DNA of 35,713 nt from Cyanocohniella sp. LLY. Its GTDB lineage: Bacteria; Cyanobacteriota; Cyanobacteriia; Cyanobacteriales; Nostocaceae. Within the stretch, counting starts at the first letter, position 1. Every line of letters starts with the position of its first letter. Location of the stretch: NCBI GenBank assembly GCA_022241785.1, contig JAKOMP010000067.1, positions 220-35,932 on the forward strand, given 5' to 3'. The notes beneath the pieces are model-generated. The model was given only the letters and a program-made list of their open reading frames with translations, searched no databases and was not told the DNA's origin. Of this stretch, positions 33,880 through 35,713 are shown piece by piece. The translations under genes were made by a program, and so were the position numbers.

Positions 33880-35334
33880 CTATCGGCGACGATTCCAGGG
33901 GCCCCACATAGCAAGTGTAATACCTGGAGATATAATATTGACAAACAGTGTTCTGCCATCAGCAGAGAAACAAGCACCAGCAAACTCACCGTTACTGATA
34001 TTGTTAAAGGCAAACTGATATACTTCACCCTTTTGGTTAACACCTACAATATATTGCACTCCACCACCATCTTCGCACAGGAAGAGGTCACCCCAAGGAG
34101 CAACAGTAATATTATCTGGATCATCCAAGAATTGCCCAGTGGGAGAGGCTTCAACTACAAGAGTTAATTCTTCTGTAGCAGGGTTATAAGCCCAAACCTG
34201 ACCATGACCTCTACCATTAGTTTTATTAATACCTGGAGGGCCTGCTTGAGTCGCAACAAAGTAAACTAAATTGTTACCATACCATGCACCTTCACCTCGT
34301 AAGAAGGTGGCGGCTCCTTTACTTTGGGCTTCATAGCGCACACCAACACCTTCGCTGGCATTTTCCGCTTCTGGATCTGGATCATCAATTTTCACCCATT
34401 CTACAGGTAGGGTTTGACCAACTTTAATTGATCCCTCCTGTCCACCAAAATTAGAGTTATTGGTGGTATTCAAAGCAAAATTGTTCATACCTCTAACTTT
34501 TAAGGCGTAGAGACTACCACCTTTAGCCAAGTCACCTACTTTGGTAGGTCTGACATTAGGCACAAACTTATAGAAACAGCTATCAATACGGTCTTCGGTT
34601 TCGTAAACATAACCCGTTCTGGGGTCTACAGCTACAGCTTCATGGCTAAAGCGTCCCATCTCTATCAGAGGAACTGGAGTAACCAAACCGCTATTGGGAT
34701 CAGCTATAACTTCAAAGTTATAACCATGCTTCTTGTCTTCAAGAGTGCCAGAACTAGTCAAGTTAGTAGTTGTGGAGAAGGTTTCTTCACAGGTGATCCA
34801 TGTCCGCCAAGGTGTAGGCCCTCCTGCACAGTTAGTACTAGTTCCCGCTAGAGAATTAAAGTGCTTGATGAGTCTGCGGTTATTTCCAACTACCAATGTG
34901 CTGGTTCCACCTAAAGCATTTGTAGAATATCTGATATCTCCACGCACAAAATTCGGGTTAGGATTGCCGATGTCAGCTGCACCACGTATTTCATGGTTGC
35001 GAACCAGGATTGTTGTGTTGTTAGCTCCTGGATACGCAGCCATACCATCATGGGAACCTGCCACGGGGAAACCGTCGTCCATTAGTTCACCAGTAGCTGA
35101 AAACGCAGTATAGTTAAAGCCTCGAGGCAGTTTCAGAATGGGTCTGCCATTGAAATCAGCCGGAAGTTCAGCAGTGTTTAAAGGCAGTTTTTCCTCAAGT
35201 GGGCCGTAGCCAGTACTTGTTGGCATTTCACCACGGGCAACCTTGGCATAAAAGGCTTCTAGGGGTGAAACCATAGTCACTGTAGCTGCACTTGTACCAG
35301 CTAAGGTTAAAAATTTCCGTCGTGAAAATTGCAT
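33880..35334 (-). CDS. PhoX-family (DUF839) phosphatase, Tat-exported
   Basis: 484 residues. The N-terminus MQFSRRKFLTLAGTSAATVTMVSPLEAFYA is a twin-arginine signal (RRKFL). The mature part matches DUF839/PhoX: NNTTILVRNHEIRGAADIGNPNP, GTSTNCAGGPTPWRTWITCEETFS (the PWGTWLTCEE-like metal-binding core), GRFSHEAVAVDPRTGYVYETEDRIDSCFYKFVP and LDDPDNITVAPWGDLFLCEDGGG. PhoX enzymes are Ca/Fe-dependent alkaline phosphatases that free phosphate from organic esters outside the cell. The length is near the usual 450-500 for the single-domain branch. It is monocistronic with a terminator beyond its end. Regulation by phosphate is likely but unproven. Confidence 0.88.
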   Translation of the reverse strand: MQFSRRKFLTLAGTSAATVTMVSPLEAFYAKVARGEMPTSTGYGPLEEKLPLNTAELPADFNGRPILKLPRGFNYTAFSATGELMDDGFPVAGSHDGMAAYPGANNTTILVRNHEIRGAADIGNPNPNFVRGDIRYSTNALGGTSTLVVGNNRRLIKHFNSLAGTSTNCAGGPTPWRTWITCEETFSTTTNLTSSGTLEDKKHGYNFEVIADPNSGLVTPVPLIEMGRFSHEAVAVDPRTGYVYETEDRIDSCFYKFVPNVRPTKVGDLAKGGSLYALKVRGMNNFALNTTNNSNFGGQEGSIKVGQTLPVEWVKIDDPDPEAENASEGVGVRYEAQSKGAATFLRGEGAWYGNNLVYFVATQAGPPGINKTNGRGHGQVWAYNPATEELTLVVEASPTGQFLDDPDNITVAPWGDLFLCEDGGGVQYIVGVNQKGEVYQFAFNNISNGEFAGACFSADGRTLFVNIISPGITLAMWGPWNRRR

Positions 35335-35392
35335 AAAGTGGATCTCTCTCTTGCGTAAATATTCGGCATTACGCTAAGAACCTATTAGATCA

Positions 35393-35422
35393 ACATTAAG
35401 TGTAAATAATGATAAGTTTAAT
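35393..35422 (-). promoter_or_regulatory. Weak Pho-box-like sequence
   Basis: On the reverse strand ATTAAACT, then ATTATTTA, then CTTAATGT are arranged at roughly 11-base intervals about 60 bases upstream of the phosphatase start. This recalls cyanobacterial PhoB boxes (PyTTAAPyPy repeats) but the middle unit is poor. Confidence 0.25.
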
Positions 35423-35601
35423 ACCTGGTTAGTGAAATCCCCCAACTCGCCTATATGACTAATATCCAGCTAATTTGCGAGTAACCCAAAAAGATACATA
35501 ACTTCATATTCGGGTTTTCTAGGTGATCAATATAGCGGTTCCTGCTTGAGTACAATACAGTATGGGATGATGGAGTATATTAACATCTAAGTGTCTGTGG
35601 A

Positions 35602-35713
35602 ATGAAACCTTACTCCTGTGATCTGCGCCAGAAAGTGATTAATGCACATAACAACACAGAAGGCTCTCAACGACAACTGGCAAAAAGATTTAGTGTCAGC
35701 TTGAGTTTTGTTC
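35602..35713 (+). CDS. IS630-type transposase, 5' part only
   Basis: The last 112 bases hold 37 in-frame codons from the ATG at 35602, KPYSCDLRQKVINAHNN then TEGSQRQLAKRFSVSLSFV, running off the window edge. This is the helix-turn-helix N-terminus of IS630-family (IS630/Tc1-mariner) transposases, whose DDE domain would lie beyond. The left inverted repeat of the element should be in the 80 bases before the start, but its boundary cannot be set without the right end. Intact or broken cannot be decided. Confidence 0.85.
   Translation, partial: MKPYSCDLRQKVINAHNNTEGSQRQLAKRFSVSLSFV

Noticed and set aside
34733-35113. A 126-codon plus-strand frame opposite the phosphatase gene
   Set aside because: It lies fully antisense to the well-supported PhoX-type coding region and has low-information sequence.

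Overview
The window looks like chromosome from a filamentous, probably heterocyst-forming cyanobacterium (Nostoc/Anabaena-like, order Nostocales). The signs are many copies of the HIP1 octamer GCGATCGC inside genes, arrays of the 7-base repeat CCCCACT/CCCTACT between genes (the STRR type known from Nostocales), a BicA-type bicarbonate transporter, a plastid-lipid-associated (fibrillin) protein, a DUF1816 protein and glycolate dehydrogenase subunits. No tRNA, rRNA or CRISPR array was seen. Coding is mixed on both strands and mostly housekeeping.

Layout. 1-4550 (+ strand): 3' part of a TPR protein with nearly identical 120-bp units, a YihY/BrkB membrane protein, purB, and a DUF4126 membrane protein. 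4725-10889: an acetylornithine/GABA-type aminotransferase (-), a secreted MltA/3D-like protein (+), a VOC protein (-), an aldehyde dehydrogenase (-) and a cyclase-family hydrolase (-), separated by repeat-rich gaps. 11001-12973 (+): thioredoxin and a family 2 glycosyltransferase with TPRs. 13552-17607: an anion-transport island with bicA (+) tail-to-tail against a likely operon of a second SulP transporter and a tandem-domain universal stress protein (-). 18314-20643 (-): class I fructose-bisphosphate aldolase followed by aspartate aminotransferase with a clear intrinsic terminator. 21272-24881: an ADP-ribosylglycohydrolase (+), then a (-) run of mini-RNase III, RlmB-type rRNA methyltransferase and DUF1816, then a STAS protein (-). 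25050-28686: carA (-), a retropepsin-like aspartyl protease (+), trpD (-). 28792-33786: a methyltransferase (-), glcE-glcF (+), TspO (+) and a fibrillin (-). 33880-35713: a Tat-exported PhoX/DUF839 phosphatase (-) and the 5' end of an IS630-type transposase (+) cut by the window edge.

How genes work together. BicA imports bicarbonate for the carbon-concentrating mechanism. GlcE/GlcF belong to the glycolate dehydrogenase that handles the photorespiratory product made when carbon is scarce. CarA uses glutamine and bicarbonate for arginine/pyrimidine synthesis, and TrpD, PurB, AspC and the aminotransferase are amino acid and nucleotide enzymes. These are not obviously one regulon. I found no clearly new multi-gene system. 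The points most worth a second look are the bicA/USP/SulP island, the heptamer array that has become the end of carA, a nested repeat insertion, a divergent MltA-like protein, and several unusual translation starts (purB, the STAS gene, the fibrillin gene).
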